Below, piece by piece: positions 33,916-44,510 of a stretch of 64,000 bases of DNA. The stretch is from contig NC_079203.1 in assembly GCF_026745355.1 (NCBI RefSeq), forward strand, positions 56,344,141 through 56,408,140. Direction: 5' to 3'. Both the position numbers and the translations under genes were made by a program. This stretch comes from Beta vulgaris subsp. vulgaris. Its lineage: Eukaryota > Streptophyta > Magnoliopsida > Caryophyllales > Amaranthaceae. The notes beneath the pieces were generated by a model. The model searched no databases and was not told where the DNA came from. It saw only the letters and a program-made list of their open reading frames with translations. Within the stretch, counting starts at the first letter, position 1. Each line of letters starts with the position of its first letter.

Positions 33916-35459
33916 TTAGTATTTTTACCTGTCGGGAACGAGGACCATGATGACTCACAGTAGACAGGAGAAGATTGCACAACATACTTTCCCTTGCTAG
34001 GCCTAGATGCAGACTCTGGAGCAATAACAGGAACAGGTACAATCTGCATACGACCTAACTGCCGCAAACATCGATCAGGCATATAGGGCTCGACGACTCC
34101 CCGATATCGAATGGTACCCCTGTATAATGTTCTCGAGATGGTGGTCGGATCAAAATCATGACCATAAGGCAACCAATCCACCTGCAATTTTTACAAATAT
34201 CAGCAACCTCACTTAATGACTTCAAGTATAATAATATGTTGTGCGCGTGGCCTGAAGCATGGAAAGTACTCATAAATCCATGCTTGGAGTAAAGTCAAAC
34301 ATCCAGTGATCCCAACTGTGGAGGTCCGACTAGCCTCACCCAACTGACGATACAAGTACGCAAGTGTAGCCGACCCCAGGAGAACGTGTGAATGCTATCT
34401 GGAGAACTGGCCTCAACAAGGTCAAATGGTCTCAACCTCGATCCACTCTTATCTGTGAACAAACAACACCCTAAAATCAACCATATAATACCCGTCAGCT
34501 GTCTCTCCAATGGAGCAGGTGGCTCTTCTGACAGAATCTCAGCAACCCCTGTGCACTAATAGCACCATTATCCCAAAATGGACTCCCAAGGTCTGCAACT
34601 GTCCTACCGATCAAGTCAGCAACCAAACCCCTAAGAGCACCAGATGAAGTGGTGTCATGAACCAGACACCCTCAACTGGAAGATGCAATATATGCACTAC
34701 ATCATGCATCATGATCGTCATCTCCCCAAACGGTAGGTGAAAAGAACTCGTATCGGGTTGCCACCGCTCGACAAATGCTGAAATCAAGGGTGCATCAATG
34801 TGTGTGAACATAGTAAAAGGGATATGGTACAGAGACGTCCTACGAAGACGAGCCTGTATCGGTGGAGGCAATGTCCTAACCCATGTCCTCAAACGTGCAC
34901 AAATCCTCTCTCGGGTCTGACACTTCAGGGGAATTCTATCTCCTCCTCCCCAAATCTCCATAGCTACGTGTCCACCAAAACTAGGGATAACTGACCCAAC
35001 CGTAGGTCCTCCTGCAACTGGACCTGTGACCTTCCAGCTAAGGTCATCAACATCTTTCCCCTTTCCCTTTCGACTCTCAACAGTCGATGAACTCCCCTCT
35101 CCCCGAATAAATCGCCCACCCCTACCCTTACGAACATTCCAACGATCATCAACTGTAGGATCTACATCTCTCTCAAACTCATGCAAAACTGACTCATGAA
35201 CATCATCACCGTAAAGAACATCCCCCCCTCATCTACATCATGATGCTCCATTGCATCGTACGCCGCACCACCCTCATCGTGTAACTGAAGCTGACGTCGC
35301 GGCTCAGTCGGGTTCATCCGCGTCCTTCTAACGGAAGCGGAAACACCACGTGAATGCGGATGACGCGGTCCTGAATCCTCGTACTGCGCAACTCGAAATC
35401 CGGGAATCGTCTTACCAGCAAATTGTTGAAACCCAGATGGCTAGTTCACCAACAATTAC

Positions 35460-35733
35460 TTTAATAAAATATTTCAATAATAATAATAATAATAACAATA
35501 ATAATAATAAATAAAAATAACAACAACAAAATTATTAACCATAATAATAATAATAATAAATATAATAATAATAAATATAATAATAATAAATATAAATATA
35601 ATAGTAATAAATATAAATATAATAGTAATAAATATAAATATAATAGTAATAATAATAACAATATTAATAATAATAACAATAATGATAATAAATAATATAT
35701 AACAATATTAATAATAATAATAACATAACCTAA
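35460..35733. repeat. Second AAT-type microsatellite in the PMD gene
   Basis: TAATAATAATAAATATAATA units lie within the first intron of the PMD gene. Same motif type as 33594-33915. Confidence 0.92.
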
Positions 35734-35770
35734 GAAATCACGCCATCCGTTAAAATAAAAAAAAAAAAAA

Positions 35771-35990
35771 CCCATGGAATCGTCTGTCCAGGACGATCCT
35801 TCCATGGGGCGATCGTTTGCCCAGGACGATCCTCCCATGGAAGGATCGTCTGTCCTGGACAGTACTTCCATGGGAGGATCGTCCTGGGCAAACGATCGCC
35901 CCATGGAAGGATCGTCCTGGACAGACGATCCTCGTCCTGGACAGACGATCCTTCCATGGGAAATCGTCCTGGGCAAACGTTGGCGTGAAA
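35771..35990. repeat. Right subterminal array of 33-bp palindromic units
   Basis: Six units start at CCATGG and carry GATCGTCTGTCCAGGACGAT or ATCGTCCTGGGCAAACGATC. 35795-35843 and 35865-35913 are perfect 49-base inverted complements separated by 21 bases that are themselves semi-palindromic (CTGTCCTGGACAG). The array lies in intron 1 of the PMD gene and ends about 390 bp from the right end of the MULE, mirroring the left array. Confidence 0.9.
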
Positions 35991-36298
35991 TTTGTGTAAA
36001 AAAAATTACCTGAGATGACGCTGCCGGTTCCTCGGCGTCCATTTCCTCTGCTGCCGCAAGCTCCGCCGCCAAAGCCGCCGCTTCCGCCTCCTCTCGGTGT
36101 CGTCTTGCCTCTGCCGCTCTTGCAAGTGCAATTTCTGTTGCAGGACGAAGGATAATTTTTTTCTTCTTGTTTGGATTTTCCTCAGACATTTTTTTACAAG
36201 CTGAGTAAATGTGGAAGAGTGAAGGAAGAAGATGAAGCGTGAAGGAAGAAGATGAAAAAGTAGATAAGTGGGAGGGGAGAGGGTAAAAAAATCAGAAA

Positions 36299-36368
36299 AA
36301 TAAATAAGGGTAATATAGTCTATTTGTGTGTAAATTTGGGCGATTTTAGTAAATGATGGGCGACGTAT
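36299..36368 (-). repeat. Right terminal inverted repeat of the MULE
   Basis: AAATTTGGGCGATTTTAGTA then AATGATGGGCGACG, the complement of the left terminus at 29599-29670. Confidence 0.85.
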
Positions 36369-36387
36369 AGAAGTTCAGATACTGGAG

Positions 36388-38795
36388 ATATGGTGGGGGA
36401 AATTGAACATCAAAAACCATATCTGCTTTCTACTTTCCGATTGGTTTATGTTAGTTTGGTGTTAAGGAGTCTGTTGTCTCTCTCTTGTGCAAATTTGTTT
36501 CTCATGCTAATTTTTCTGGATTTTCCTCCCACGTGTTTTTGTTTCTGTTATTTAACGGTTGGGATTTTCAGATCTATAATTAGCTTGTTTTGTAAGCGAG
36601 AAATTTCATTGATGGAAGGTCAAATGATCTTTATAATAAGTATTATAAAAATACAGGATTAAATTAAATTCGTTTTCGAAAAAACTACAATGAACTAAAT
36701 TGAACAATACAGCGCAGCCTTCTTGTATACTAATGGGGAAATTTATCATTTTGACATTGTTTGGGAAGGAAATTCTTGATTTAACCATATTGACTGCATC
36801 CGAATTCTCAATACCTTGATGTTGATGGTCTTGAACTTCAACTAATACGAATAATTTTTCATACCATTTTTTAAACTTACACGTGGAAAGAGAATAAAAT
36901 CAAACTATATACAAACTTGCATGAAAGGAGAGAAATATTCCGAAAATTGGGTAGAAAACTCTCAAAAAAAAGAGAATGGAAGATTATTAATAAAAAAGCA
37001 ATAACAACTTGAAGAAAAAAGAAGAATTGGGGGGAATTGGGGGCTTATTATCACCGAGAGATGATGGAAGCCCCAAACTAGAAGAAAAGGATTAGGGTTT
37101 TTTGAGGAAGAGGCTGGGATTTTATGTGAGTTCGGCTTTACGATAGACTATGAGGAAGTTTAAGTCTATATTCAAAAATTATAGAAGTACAATAGGAGAT
37201 ATTATTTGGTGCCTAAATTTTTTAAGGGAAAAATTTCATAAAATTATCTTTTACAACCAATTTTTTGAAAAATTTCTCTTAAAACGACCTTATATGAGTA
37301 TTGAATGAATATATATTAGCTATTGGTGGTTGGTTGGTGTTGGATAAAATACTTTCCCTCACATTGGTACTTGCTTTTGCTTCTGAATTTTGTTTGATGG
37401 ATGCAAGGGAGAGAGTGACAGTGCGAGATATTACGTGTTCTAAAAGAAGAAAGTGTAGAGAGGCAAATGAGATTCGTAAAAGAGTTGAAAATTTCACATT
37501 TCAAGGAGGAGAAAGAAAGTCATGTAGCGGTTGATTATATAGGAAAGAAAACGTAAAAGGGGAAGGGGGAGAAGGGGAGGGTGAGGAAAACAACAAAAAG
37601 GATTTACCAAAATAAATGTTCAATAAAATCAATGTCCGAATATCGACTTTTTTGGTTGGAATTTCAAAATATAGGTACGAACTAGCCACCATCACATTCT
37701 AAATGAGATTTATGAGCTAAAAGAAGTTTCTAAAAGATACTTTTAAATACTTCATCCGTTTAAAAAAACTTGCTACACTTCTTTTTTTACGGTTCTCTAT
37801 GTAAATTTTCTTAGTGTTAATTAGTTGGGTTAGAGGAATTAATGTGATTATGGAGGGGATCACTTGCACTTTTATTAAGTAAGATGCATCATGCATGTGG
37901 TGAAAAAAAGGAGAGTAGACCACCTTAAAGTTAATTATTGTTAGTTGTTAATAGATGGGTTTTATTTTTCTAAGTAAGATAGTTTGGTAAAATAACACCT
38001 TTAAAATTATCATATAAGAAAAAAAAAGTGTAGCAATTAATGTGAAATATTCATATCTAAAAACTTTAGCGAGTATTTGAAACGAATGAAGTAAAAAGTA
38101 TTTTTCAAAAGATAAAACTTAACAAATTTTCCTTATTTCAATCTACGTCTTTGTTGTACTCCTAGAAAACTTATGGGCTAACAATCAAATCTTTATATTG
38201 AGCTTCAAAGAGACGTACACTTAATTAATGGTCTAAGTAAAAAGAATATGCAAGGGGCATGTGTAAATGTGTTCAATCATTATGGCCCAACCCAATAACT
38301 TCATAAGCAAGTAAACCAAATCACTTTGTAGAGTTGTACAATTCTTTACATAAGCCGAAAAACAAGTGAAGTTGTGAAGGGGAAAATACTCTTTGCATGT
38401 TACCGCTTATTTAGACATTTAGTATGCAAATTTTTCTACTCCCTTAACGAAAAGACAACAAAGAATTTCTTCTCTTATCTATTTATTTCTCCCCCTGATT
38501 ATTTTCACTTGTTGTAAGGAAGTAAAATCGTGACACATAACAGATAGATGAGATAGAATGATTTTATTTTTGTTACCTAATTATTAGCGCGTATCGATAT
38601 TTAACATTTGTAGTATTCTAATCAATCTAAAACTTGCAATAAAAATCAAATTCTTGTGCAATTTTATCCTAATATAGACACTCAATAAATACAAAATAAG
38701 ATAACTAAAAAGATAAGTTCACACTCATCCAAACACTCACATATTGATTAATCAAACTCTTATTTTCACAAACACATAGGAACATACATATCCCC
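36388..38795. other. Intergenic region, former upstream sequence of UGP3
   Basis: The first part (36388 onward) would have been the UGP3 promoter before the MULE inserted. AT-rich; contains a MITE (37750-38091). Open frames of 60-90 codons show no domains. Confidence 0.5.
37750..38091. mobile_element. Stowaway-type MITE
   Basis: TA-CTTCATCCGTTTAAAAAAAC at the left and TTTGAAACGAATGAAG-TA at the right. Inner arms also pair: TTGCTACACTTCTTTTTTT against AAAAAAAAGTGTAGCAA. Confidence 0.75.
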
Positions 38796-38801
38796 TATAA
38801 A
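38796..38801 (+). promoter_or_regulatory. Possible TATA box of the GDSL gene
   Basis: CCCCTATAAACCC lies 45 bp upstream of the ATG at 38841. If used, the 5' leader would be very short (about 10-20 bases). Confidence 0.4.
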
Positions 38802-38840
38802 CCCTACTACAAAAAAAACACTCATCCAAAACCCACCACC

Positions 38841-41800
38841 ATGATCACCCTCATATTGATCCTACTCGTTACAACAACCACTACCACCTCCGGGGCCTCG
38901 CAACCGATCACGGCCCTCTACGTGTTCGGAGATTCAACGGTGGACCCCGGAAACAACGACTACATTCCAACTGCTCTCTTCCGGGCTAACCACCAGCCTT
39001 ATGGGGAAGACTTCCCAGGTAGAGTCTCAACCGGCCGGTTCTCAGACGGTCGAATTGCACCAGATTACATAGCTAGCTCACTCGGTCTAAAAGAATTAAT
39101 CCCGGCTTACTTAGACCGGTCTGTGACAGACCAAGACCTCTTAACCGGTGTTAGTTTTGCCTCTGCTGGATCCGGTTTAGATGATTTAACCGTTGATTTT
39201 ACTCATGCAATTAATCCAACGGTTCAAGTGACAAATTTTCATGAGGCTTTAAGGAGAATGGAGAGATTTGCGGGTCGAAATAAAACGAGTTGGACCGTAG
39301 AAAATGCGATGTTTTTAATATCGGTCGGATCGAATGATATGCTTATTAATTATTTTGATATACCAACTAGGGCTTTGGCAAACTCTCCTTCAAGTTATTC
39401 GGAATTTCTTATTTCTAGGCTTCGGCTTATTATTCAGGTACGTAATGTGTTACACTTAAAAAGAAATGTTTTTTCGATGGTGTGATAATTGATTTTTGTG
39501 TGTTTTGACTGGTTGTATACTTGATTTTTAATGGTTTTGATGGGTTCGATAATTGATTCTAATGGTTTAGAATTATTCGATATCATTTTTTTTACTTTAA
39601 TGTAAAACTAGTAATAGAGATATGAAACCGTAAAGAAAAAACTAATTTTAAGTTAAGTATACATCGAACTAGCCTTATTAATTTATCTTATTATCGTATT
39701 AGGTTCAGTTAAAGGTAGTAACTCTTTTATATATATGAAAAAAAAAATAGAAAATTCAATATATGACGTTTTGAATATATAATTAGTCACATAGAAATGA
39801 ATTTATTAATGGTAAGATTACTATCACAAATTTTTCCTTCATCTTAGGGGGGTTTGCAAGTAGATAAAATTTTACGAGGAATATCTTCATCTTTACCTCT
39901 TATGGCTGATTTTTACCATATACATATATACTCATGACATATATACTCCTATTCTAGGAAATGTTTTGATGGTATATTCTTTAGCTAATAAGATATCATA
40001 ATCGCGTCATTCTTTATAAATAACTAGAAATATATAATGATCAAAAGTGTGCACTGGATATTGTAAAACAAATAAGAAGTATCTAGATTATATACTTTTA
40101 AGTGAATGACTTATCCCGTGTTCAACACTTTCTATGGACGATTATAAGACACTTTGACACATTTGAAACACTTGACGAATTAACTAAATCTTTTGCATTT
40201 AGAATCATTGCATGAAATAATAGTCTTTAATTCATAAAATGATAAGGTGATATTTTCATAAAGATTAATCATAAGTAGAAACTTGAACATTAGAGGAAAA
40301 TAAGTGGCCTTTCAGTTTATATTCTATAGTAATGTAAGAAAAAAGTTACTCCTATGACTTTTTATCAGTGTTACGTTACTATGACACCTTCATTTACCTC
40401 AAAAATGGAGTGTCGTGTCGTGTCCGACACAACACTTTATTTGGATACTTCATTTTAATTTTAAACTAAAAACTTGATTTTTTTCTACAAAATAGGCGAG
40501 TCGGACACTTAAACACCCTTATCCGAGTAGACACTCAATTCGTGTCTGAGCAACATAGCTTTTTATTACTATCCGCATCCGTTTTGTGCATCTTAATTAG
40601 GAGAGTATTAATTAAGTCAGATAGATCATGTAATTGTCTTTTGTTTGTTTCTGATCACTTAGTTTTAATTTGGTTGTTACAGTCACTACATAGCCTAGGA
40701 GCAAGAAGGTTCGCAGTGGCAGGTCTTGCACCACTAGGATGTTTGCCAATCCAAGTGAGTGTTGGTAGCATCATTCCTAGCATGCATTGGTTCCAACGAG
40801 TTTGTGTCGATCAACAAAATTCAGATGCTGTGCTCTACAATTACATGCTCCAAAGCGTCCTCAATCAGTTGCAATCTCAACACTCTGACGCTAGATTTGT
40901 CTATGCTGATATATACAATCCTTTGGCTGATATGATTAACCACCCTCAAACATATGGTAAAGATTTTTCTATCTATACTCCATTTATGTTTTCTTACATT
41001 AACTAAACTACTCTAAACACGTACTGTTAAGCTTTGCCTAGGGGTAAAGAATGAGGCCAGGGTTTGATTCCTGTTAGGGGCACTTTGGAGAGTTTCCCCT
41101 TATCAGTTACTAGTCTTACTACCCCTTACTCTCAAAGTGTCTGCCAGCAAACCTAGATCGAATTAACCTGTGAGAGGTTTCGATCTAGCAGGACCCTTCA
41201 TCTTACCATAAAAAGTAATAATTGAAACATCGCAAAGTTGAGTTATCGAGTGTTCAAATTATTTTACTTGATTTGCTCGTGTACTTTAATTTGTTTATCA
41301 TTTTTAGAATTGTGTGTTAAAAAATTTGGTTGTAGGTATTCGGAAAAGAAGGATAATATATAAACCATCTCTCCTAGTTTCGATAATTTTATATCGGAAG
41401 GTACTTACTTTGTGTTAGGCTTTAATTGATCATGGTAACTTGTCGCATGGAGAGGAAAGAGAATAATAATGAGAATGTAGAAAAAAAAAGCATAATATAA
41501 TATGTTAAACATGCAATATTAATTATATGGAACAAATGGGAAGCAAAAAGAGAATTTAGACAAAAAGAAAACCAGTTAAATATATAATATGCAAAATAAT
41601 TAATGAATCACAAATTCACAACTAGTATTTGACCTCGGGCGTTGCCCCGGGTTAGTATTGTGTTTCCGACTTGATATGCATTTTTTCCGCTCCCACTAAA
41701 AAAAATTAAGGAAAACTCAACATTTAAAATGTACAAATATAATAATGTGGACACTTAAAACATGATTAAATATTGGTTGAGATGGTAATTGTGTCACGTT

Positions 41801-42340
41801 TAATAGCAAGAGGTCACGAGTTCAAATCTTGTTGCAAGCTAATTTTACTTTTGTTAATTGACATGACTTACGTATACATTGGACTAACATAGGTGCCACG
41901 TGACAAACCAAAATTAAATATTACATCAATAACTAGGGTTTTCCCATAAAACAATCAAATGGTGAGTTTCTTATACTACCCCCGTTTCATATTATTTGCA
42001 ACGATTTGACATAAAGTGTGAGTAGAAAATGTTTAATCATTGCAAATAATATGAAACGGAGGTAGTATATCTATATATTATACTACTATGAGTATATTGC
42101 AAGTTTGCAACATGTTTATTGGATAATATAATACGATTTGTTTGTGCAGGCTTTCAAACGACACTTGAAGGATGCTGTGGTACAGGAATTCTGGAATCAG
42201 GCAGTCTATGCAATACCGCGGTTCCAACTTGCCCTAATCCATCAACTTATGTCTTTTGGGATTCAATTCATCCAACACAAGCAGCACACCATGTTCTTGC
42301 TAATGCATTGGTTACCAATGTGATTCCTAAGCTACTATAG
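38841..42340 (+). CDS. GDSL esterase/lipase, secreted
   Basis: Three exons, 38841-39437, 40683-40956 and 42150-42340, give 353 aa, the normal length for plant GDSL (SGNH) esterases. Splice sites are CAG|GTACGT, ACAG|TC, ATG|GTAAAG and GCAG|GC. The N-terminus is a hydrophobic signal peptide (about residues 1-19). Block I FGDSTVDPGNND holds the nucleophile Ser32. Block II is SFASAGSGL. Block III is SVGSNDM (Gly163, Asn165). Block V is FWDSIHPTQAAH, with the catalytic Asp328 and His331. All four SGNH residues are present, so the enzyme should be active on ester or lipid substrates in the apoplast; the substrate is unknown. Introns are about 1.2 kb each; the second carries SINE-like and MITE insertions. 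The gene converges with the MYB gene downstream. Confidence 0.95.
41028..41185 (+). mobile_element. SINE-like element with Pol III boxes, in GDSL intron 2
   Basis: GCCTAGGGGTAAAGAATGAG resembles an A box and GGGTTTGATTCCT is a near-consensus B box, about 30 bases apart. Downstream text (CCTGTGAGAGGTTTCGATCT) is typical of plant tRNA-derived SINE bodies. Ends approximate. Confidence 0.5.
41620..41660. repeat. Repeat end with GGGCGTTGCCCCGGG hairpin
   Basis: ACTAGTATTTGACCTCGGGC then GTTGCCCCGGG. A GC-rich hairpin of this style marks the end of dispersed plant repeats; a related phrase (ACTAGATTAATACCCGTGCA) occurs near 3272. Confidence 0.35.
41755..41840 (+). mobile_element. tRNA-like SINE head in GDSL intron 2
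   Basis: GGTTGAGATGGTAATTGTG (A-box-like), then AGAGGTCACGAGTTCAAATC (B-box-like). Shares wording with the candidate near 1505-1560 (minus strand). Confidence 0.4.
41976..42065. mobile_element. 90-bp MITE, near-perfect hairpin, in GDSL intron 2
   Basis: TA-CTACCCCCGTTTCATATTAT and TTTGCAACGATT pair almost perfectly with AATCATTGCAAA and ATAATATGAAACGGAGGTAG-TA. High arm identity suggests a recent insertion. Confidence 0.85.
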
Positions 42341-44510
42341 TTAACAACACCATGATATTTCGTATTAGTATATATAATCATACAAATGTTTAGTTTGCAT
42401 AATATCTTGTTAGACTTACACACAACAAATATAGAGATAGTATTTAGTAAATAACTAGGGTTTAGTTTTTGAGTTCGGGGTACTTTTAAAAAACATTATG
42501 TTATATTTATTCCGGGAGGTTTGACTAAATGACACTAAAGATTATTGGAATTTAATGCATGGTATTGTTGGTTGTTAAATTGTTATTTTGAATTTAGAAA
42601 ATGTAGGTATAAATGTATATGGGATTATTAAATTGAATTATTTTTTTGATAAAAAAGTATGAACTTTCAAGATATGGAGAAATAGCGATTCTTCAACTTA
42701 GACCTTCGATTTCCTCAAACCCAAGAAATTTGAGCTAAACCTTTTCCAAATAGATAACATATATAGTACTAATTTCTAAAAGCAGAAAGATAGTTTTCAC
42801 ATGATTGTGGATAATAGTTATTTCAAGGGTGTAAAATAATTCTCTTAGAGATCGAGAAATGAATGTCTCATCTTCTTCCCCATTTTTTATATTCATCTCC
42901 CCCATTTTAGATCCTCTCCCTTCCATTTTCATCTTATTTTTCTTTTTAACTTTTCAAGTAAAAAATATATGAAGGAAAAATAATGTACGATTGTGTTTTT
43001 ATTTTTGCCAAAAAATGCTTTTTTCGTGGAAAATTCATTTTTCCATTGAAAATATAAATATCTAATATGTCCCACCAAGTGTGGCTTGAAAATTGTCATG
43101 TCCAATTGGTTCTATACAAAAAAAAAAAAAAAAAATCTACATAAGAGATTTTAGAGCAAAGTACATATTATGTTAGGTCACTTAGGTAATATTTCTCCCA
43201 TTTATTTATTTTATGTAATAAATGTAATGAGATATCTTGGCAAATTAAATTCCTTAATAGAAAATTATATATAAAAAAGAATATTTAATTTCTTAACAGG
43301 AAGAAATTGAATGAATATCATTCACATGCTTGCTAAGCAACATTTTACGTACTCCTCGATGATTTGCACACATATATGTGAATTGTTCACGGGCCAACAA
43401 TTACTCATAATTACTTAATGTTAGCTCATCCATAATTAGGTCATTCTAGTCCAAGCACATTACCTACATCAAAGACAAGGCACTACTATATTATATATGC
43501 AATATCTGTAAGTTCCAGCCTATCTATTATCTATTACAACATTACAAAAATATTTACAATGGTAAGATTTTTCTATTTTTATTATATAAAATGTCAAATT
43601 ATCAGTTTTCTTAATTAATTAAAATAATGGCTATAATTTAATATTGTTTCATGTTCAAAACCTCTTAAAACAGAAATGTTCATACACAATCACATTTGAA
43701 ACTGCTATCAATTTGAAACTTTCTTTTAAAAGATGTTAAATATAGGCATGAGCCGCACCCATTACAAGAAAAGAGAGTCCACTTTACAATTACACAAAGG
43801 AGGTTACACCTTAAAACCATATGACGATGAGGGGAGCAGTCCCTTTACATTATAAAGTGAACTTATCTCTCTTCTTATATCAACGTGCTCACATGTAGAT
43901 GCGCTATACATCATAGCTTAGCAGGACATAAACTTCTATCATTTTCAACTACAAAAATCAATGCTTATCTACGTAGGAACGTATTCTACAAAAAGAAAAT
44001 AAAATCTAAGAAAATATTGTTATAGAACAGAAAAGAAAAATTATATATTATCCAGTTCACTGTAGCATGTAAGATTTTCATGCAATATTCTAATGTCAAA
44101 TTCGTCTGTATTAAGACAGCGAAACGGATGATCATAAAATGATTCTCAGCAGTTAAGTACTTCGAGAATTTCACTAAAAATCAAAAGAAATGGTTGATTA
44201 ACTAATGTAACTAGTCCTTCTTTTATGCAACTTTTATCTAATAATTACATAAAAAAGAATAATAGATTCGATTTCCTAGACACTTAGAAATTAGAATATT
44301 AGACTTACAAGCATAAGACGAAAACATTAATCATGTTAATATGATATATATATATAACAACAAAAATAAGAACTAAGGACAAGTAAAATTTGGCATTACC
44401 TTTGGTATATTATATGCAATAGACATATTTTTATCTACTTTTTTTGCACTATTAGGAGTTATTTTTCTCTGACAAAGTACACCAAGATCTCACTCAGCAA
44501 TTGTCTTCAT
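42341..44510. other. Convergent intergenic region between GDSL and MYB genes
   Basis: 2.2 kb of AT-rich sequence holding both 3' flanks. No gene, tRNA or clear transposon was seen. Confidence 0.5.

Larger units (their letters stand above)
33182..36189 (-). pseudogene. Plant mobile domain (PMD, MAIN-like) gene inside the MULE, decayed
   Basis: Exon 1 (36189-36010, 60 aa) is Lys/Glu/Ala-rich (MSEENPNKKKK...) and ends at GTAATT. The next exon starts at 35440 (PSGFQQFAGKTIPGFRV) and, after a missing G in a 7-G run near 35222-35228, leads to the PMD core: SLYHIPF, AFVERWQPDTSSFHLPFGEM and ILHLPVEG. Further frame changes follow (about 34660-34300), with LILGCCLFTDKSG still visible. Later exons 34181-33929 (RYRGVVEPYMPDRCLRQLG), 33585-33421 (YLSWYERHSHPYL) and 33328-33182 (to stop) follow the usual PMD order. 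PMD proteins are found as host genes (MAIN, MAIL1) and inside transposons. Here at least three frameshifts make it non-functional. Promoter not identified. Confidence 0.82.
29589..36378. mobile_element. 6.8-kb Mutator-like element (MULE) carrying transposase-OTU and PMD genes
   Basis: The 9-bp direct repeat ATACTGGAG flanks it (29580-29588 and 36379-36387), the size of a Mutator target duplication. Inverted termini of about 70 bp share CGCCCAT(T/C)ATTT, then AAAATCGCCCAAATTT (29603-29634 and, inverted, 36332-36363), and continue more weakly inward. The element holds a left palindromic array (29909-30093), a transposase fused to an OTU domain (+, 30270-32910), a plant-mobile-domain gene (-, 36189-33182), two AAT microsatellites and a right palindromic array (35771-35990). 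Coding parts have several single-base frameshifts, so this copy is probably not autonomous. Exact outer ends rest on the target duplication; the outermost 14 bases of the termini match poorly. Confidence 0.88.

Noticed and set aside
33558..34187. 209-codon minus-strand frame rich in Ile and Tyr
   Set aside because: Only its first 84 or so codons match a PMD exon; the rest is translated AAT microsatellite beyond a splice donor.
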